A stretch of DNA of 60,000 nt from Lineus longissimus. Its lineage: Eukaryota; Nemertea; Pilidiophora; Heteronemertea; Lineidae. The notes under the pieces are model-generated. The model worked only from the letters and a program-made list of their open reading frames with translations. It was not told the DNA's origin and did not search any database. Shown piece after piece: positions 55,501 through 60,000 of this stretch. A program made the translations under genes and the position numbers. Positions within the stretch are counted from its first letter, which is position 1. Each line of letters opens with the position of its first letter. The stretch lies in contig NC_088311.1 in NCBI RefSeq assembly GCF_910592395.1, positions 21,672,646-21,732,645 of the forward strand, read 5' to 3'.

Positions 55501-58500
55501 AGGCCTACATGGAAAAGATGCCTCTCGGCTTGAAATTTCCAAGCACCCGAACCATTCTCCAGAGCGCCCCACCTCAAATCCCTGGATTCAGCGTTTACAT
55601 CAGTTTGTGAAGTTTGGGTTCAGGGGTGTATCCAAAGAAAATATGCGGGAAAAACCTGTAGGTATGCTAGCCCATACGACACCTAGGGATTCACACAGAT
55701 CCAAGGCTAAGACGCCTCCCGACCAGCCCATATCCATCAACACAGTAATACCACATACTGTGTAGACGCTATCTAGCCGGTTGAGGGGCGGGGCACCTGC
55801 ACGAAAGGCCTATTAGTATCACGTGTAGTAGGCCTGTGTGAAACAGACGCAGCAAAACTGGCTAAATAGTTGCTAAACAATATGTATGCATTGCATAGTA
55901 TTACTCAGTATTGTGTACATATCAGACAAAAGTGCATTACGAAAACATTTTGGATATTAACAAAGGGGAACCAACTAGAGTGCCTTGTTCATCAAAACAG
56001 TAGGCCTAGCCAATGAAAACAGCTAAGAGCACTCGAAACCAACATTCCGGTACCCTAGAATCTATTGATCAATGAGAGAGAGTGTATACATACCAACGAT
56101 CTATGAGTTTAATCATCAAATTCTCTCCAACGGACCATTAATACCACAACCAATCAATTCAAAACGAAATGTGCCGTTCGATGTGGTATCACGCAAGACG
56201 ACCACATCCTGGTTTCTCACACGAAGCAGAGCCTATCGATATCATTCAAGTCAATGTGCGTGCACAACAAAAGCTAAACTAGCCTATCTATGCATTTAAT
56301 AAATAGTATGTAGGTGACTGACAACAAGAATCGAACATTCACTGGTTCTCTTCTGTTGACACATGAATCAGACATCTCATAAACATCATCAAATCGTTGA
56401 TAAGAGCTAAAACCTCAACATGTGTATACATGGTCTAGCTATTTGGCTTGACCATGTACAACAAAAGTTTAGCATTCATATCAGTGTACATACATTACAT
56501 GTACGACCGGAATTATGCAATTGGCATCACCACCCCTTGTCACCTGGGACAGCCTAGATAAAATCAATTCAGCACTCATGACAGCTGGGGACCCTAAATG
56601 GGCATCATTCCAATGAATATTCTGCAGGACCTGAAAACGCAGCGCAATAACCACCTTTCCCAAAGGGCCAAGGCAATGTTGCTGTACTTTCCTCTTGCCA
56701 ATGCCTACATATCAATATATGTCCCTGTTATGTCATCAATGATTATCATCAGAGCACCTGACATGCTTGACAACTTATATTTTTATACATTTTATGTCGA
56801 TACTGCTGGCACTTGCCACAAGAACACTGTTTACCTCAGTAAATAATTGTTCACAACCAACCCCATATAAAATTTCAACCCCTTCAACGCAAAAGTTTCC
56901 CAATCCCGAATTTGTACAATACTTATTCAATTTACTGGGTATCGCTTACAACTTACACCTTTAAAAAAACATTACTTCAATACAATCTTTCATTTCCACT
57001 GCAAATAAGCGTACTGACCATTATTACAATACCACGCAAAGCGTGCAGAATACCAAATATCGGGAACTGGCTCGAATACACAGACCTAGCAGTGCATTGG
57101 ATGTGTATAGCCCTCCGTTTTTATCTGCTTGGAGATTTGGTCGCATTGCATTGCATACGCTCACAATTCACTCAATGAAGGCAGAGAATAACATGAGTGA
57201 CGTTGTTGGGCAAAGGTAGCAGCGTAGGTGGCTGAGACAGACTCATACAAGGACGATTCTGTGCCAAATCTTTTCAACATGAAGCAGACGAAGTTGTTAA
57301 ATTTTATAAATTTGTTTACTTTTAAAACTGACATATTTTAATATGCAATTTGAGTAAAGTTTTTATTCACGTAACCAAATGATCATACTTGACATCGGGC
57401 CATCAGCACTGTTCTGTTTTAGTACTGAGCAATCCCTAGTTTCATATCTCCAAGTGGAGATGATTCGACTGTACAATGTATCAGAATGTTATCGAAATCC
57501 AAAATTTTATCATAACTCGGTCGAAAGTTTGGTTAACGATGATTTATAACAAATCTTTTCATGGAGTGACTTTATTTAGTTGTAAGGTAGGGCACATGAA
57601 CTATTAGAACTTTACTAAATATGGTGTAAGCTTTATACAATGTATGCAGGTGATCAATTATGATCTAGCTATTGCAATATAATTCTTACCAGGTGTAAAT
57701 GACAGATCTGTTTTTTTTCAATTTCAGAAGCCCGACAATGAACAACAGCGTGAGATAAATTCACGGTTATCACAAAATCTTCATTCTCGGTCTGTTTACT
57801 ATCATTCAAAAGAAATGTCATGTCCCCCACAATACATGCAATAAATAAAATGAATAACAACACATGTTTAGAACTTCAGATTGATAAATCTTCTTCTTTT
57901 TTTGAAAAATGCTTGGACGGAAAGGTACATCTTTGTCAGACAGACTATACTAGAATGTGGAACAACGGTCACTGTGGTGCAAATTTTGATTCAAAGTATA
58001 GAACAGAATTTATTCATGCTGTGAACTTGTTGAACAAGTCAACTGCCGTCTGAGAAACAGTCATATCTAATATTCAAAAGGATCTATCGAAATGAAAGCC
58101 GGAGTGCATGAAATGCCCATCGCCAAGCAACAGGCCTTTCAATGATATTTATACTTTTACACCTCGTGATTTTTTAAAACCTTCTTTGGGGGACATGTTT
58201 TTTCTCTACTAATTTCGAGACATTCAGTCACAGCAAGCCATCAGAAGTTATACGAAATTGAAGCGCCTGAAATTTGAAATACGTCTCTAATATTGCTATT
58301 TCCACCGGAAAATGACCCAGTTTGGGGTCCGGGAATTACTTTCATCGCCATCGGCCTTAGGAGCAGAATTGAGCATTTGAGGTGCAAATCAGTCTTGAAG
58401 AAGAACAACAAAAATTAAAATGGGGAAATATTTTTCGGAAATGCACAAAACCTACCTGGCCTTGGAAACTATTTGTCATGTTTGTATCCTAAAATTCACA

Positions 58501-59159
58501 TTCATCAAAAGGCAAATCCATGTCTCTGATCTCAGTCAGACAACATATTTACTTTGATCTCAGCAGTCAGCAAGTCAATGAGAGAACCTAGATCACCCAA
58601 CAGGTTTTGCAGAGCGGGGAGGATGTTCCAAGGAATCTTTGTGTTTTACCTTCATTTTGTCAGATAAACTCAGATCAAGTTTTGAATTCAATCTTTTCAC
58701 CGGAGTCACTATGCTTGAAGTTGGCCATGGATTATCTACAGACACACACAGAAATTTACATAATTCCAACACCTACTAATGTTGAAACAACCACGCAAAT
58801 GATACAGTTTCCTCAAGGACAAGTTATCAACATAAAATTCAAGGGTTAGACCAATTTCGAAAAATATGCTTCCACATTTTTCCTGAATATGCAACCATGT
58901 TCAGTACCCAATGGCAACAGGCAATGACTGGACTTCTCTGATGCCAACACGTTTTTCCGACATTATTCCAAGAGCCCTTTCAAATATGAACATATTTTCT
59001 ACTTGAACACAGGTGACAGATGGAAGCGTATAATTGCTACCAGGGCTTCCAATCCACATCATTCAAAAATCAATCGAAAGTTCATCCATCTAAGTTCTAT
59101 TAATTATGTTAAGCACACTACAATATACAATGCCCTTGACCGTAATCCGTGGACTGAGG
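52584..59159. other. Upstream region of gene B, no gene recognised
   Basis: It should contain the promoter and at least one 5' noncoding exon of gene B, but I cannot place them. The longest open frame (plus strand 55202-55765) starts with TTG and has no methionine codon for most of its length. No domain motif or splice-supported exon is seen. Confidence 0.4.
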
Positions 59160-59700
59160 CTGACTGACCTATTGCACTTTTTACCTTTTTAGTTTTGGCC
59201 TTCTGGTGGCCAAGTCGAGAATCAGATAGGATCGAAATTCAGTGTCAGAGGTTACATGACGTAGGGAGTCATGTGTACCTTACTTCAAGTTCATAGCGGT
59301 TAAGAAATGTGCCATAGTTTCAGTGTTTCACTCAAATGGCCAATTTACGCCATTTGACCTGTCACCATGAAAATTAGGTCAATGTGATGTATCCTTGCTA
59401 GGAGAACCCACCATAAAAAAATTATCGAAAATGAGTCACTCATTAGAGAGATATCACACTTTTTAGGTTTCCACTTCTGGCCCCCTGGTGGCCAAGTTAA
59501 GAATCAAATCAGACCGAAATTCATTGTCAAAGTAGAGGTCACCTGACCTGGGGGATCCTGTGTACAGAGCTTCAAGATCATAGCTTTAGCGCAGTAGCGG
59601 TTTAGAAACGGGCCACTGTTTTTGAAACAGGATACAGACAACAACGACGACGATGACGACAACGGACGCGGGACACAGCGGTGTTGTTTTGATTTGACTC
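59160..59700 (+). mobile_element. Partial Pearl/Helentron-like element
   Basis: Carries TGGCCCCCTGGTGGCCAAGT, CGCCATTTGACCTGTCACC, a GAAACGGGCCACTG phrase and a decayed ACGACGACGATGACGACAAC tract, in the same order as the element at 24425-25563. The 3' hairpin is missing, so the copy is truncated and old. Confidence 0.65.
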
Positions 59701-60000
59701 TCCTATGGGGGGCAAAAAACGGGATGTACACCTGAAGAGGGCCAAGTTGTAAAAGGCCCGACATTCTCAATTTCGATGTAGGTTTGTTTACGTCACTTGC
59801 GTACATTAGCTATGCATGCTGACACTGTAGTCATACAATGTGCATGATCTTGCGAGAACAACAACCACTGAAAAGGGTTGGAAACCCCCGTTTCGGAGCA
59901 GAACTCCTGCCAAATTAATAAGTCTCTACTATGATCAACGACATAAGATAAATCTTCAACTTACTATGTCTTCAATGAACGGTATTTCGACTCATTATGT

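Noticed and set aside
55202-55765. 187-codon plus-strand open frame upstream of gene B
   Set aside because: Begins with TTG, has no ATG until near its end, shows no domain pattern and no splice context; length is compatible with chance.
57669-57863. Minus-strand frame that looks like a signal peptide (LLFILFIACIVGDMTF)
   Set aside because: The apparent start is GTG; an in-frame stop lies just upstream and no ATG precedes the hydrophobic part. Its donor is phase 0, which does not fit gene B exon 2.

Overview
The window is invertebrate animal nuclear DNA: two large intron-rich genes, AT-rich non-coding sequence, tRNA-derived SINE remnants, small inverted-repeat elements and a Pearl/Helentron-like element with internal tandem repeats, an ACG microsatellite and a terminal hairpin. 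That repeat set points to a marine lophotrochozoan (mollusc, bivalve-like, or a related phylum). This is inference; another non-vertebrate metazoan is not excluded.

Two complete paralogous genes lie head-to-tail on the minus strand. I assembled both by hand from reading frames, splice sites and intron phases. Each encodes a tall type I cytokine receptor with the gp130/LIFR layout: signal peptide, Ig-like domain, two-domain cytokine-binding module, three fibronectin-III domains, one transmembrane helix and a long tyrosine-rich tail. Gene A covers 1972-19983 (15 coding exons, about 1447 aa after allowing for a one-base frame problem in exon 10). Gene B covers 38391-52513 (16 coding exons, 1278 aa). 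Exon boundaries and phases match almost one for one, so they are a tandem duplication. By family knowledge such receptors bind helical cytokines outside the cell and signal through JAK kinases, STATs and SOCS proteins.

Layout: 1-1971 is 3' flank of gene A with a C-rich minisatellite. 1972-19983 is gene A, with a compact 3' part, a second candidate first exon at 11728-11899 and a 9.6 kb first intron. 19984-38390 is the intergenic region, which holds a 41-bp satellite, a (GA)n tract, a Pearl-like element, a 0.4 kb inverted-repeat element, a 42-bp minisatellite and small palindromic elements. 38391-52583 is gene B, with a candidate mutually exclusive exon at 46839-47005. 52584-60000 is upstream of gene B; I see no convincing gene there, only a partial Pearl-like copy near the right end.

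The most interesting points are: (i) two routes to alternative extracellular ends (alternative first exons in A, mutually exclusive cytokine-module exons in B); (ii) tails that share repeated YVQ and Y-x-K-L/V tyrosine modules and a DSGxxS beta-TrCP-type degron but lack a canonical YxxQ STAT3 site; (iii) a one-base frame disruption in gene A exon 10; and (iv) two strong intronic hairpins in gene A.
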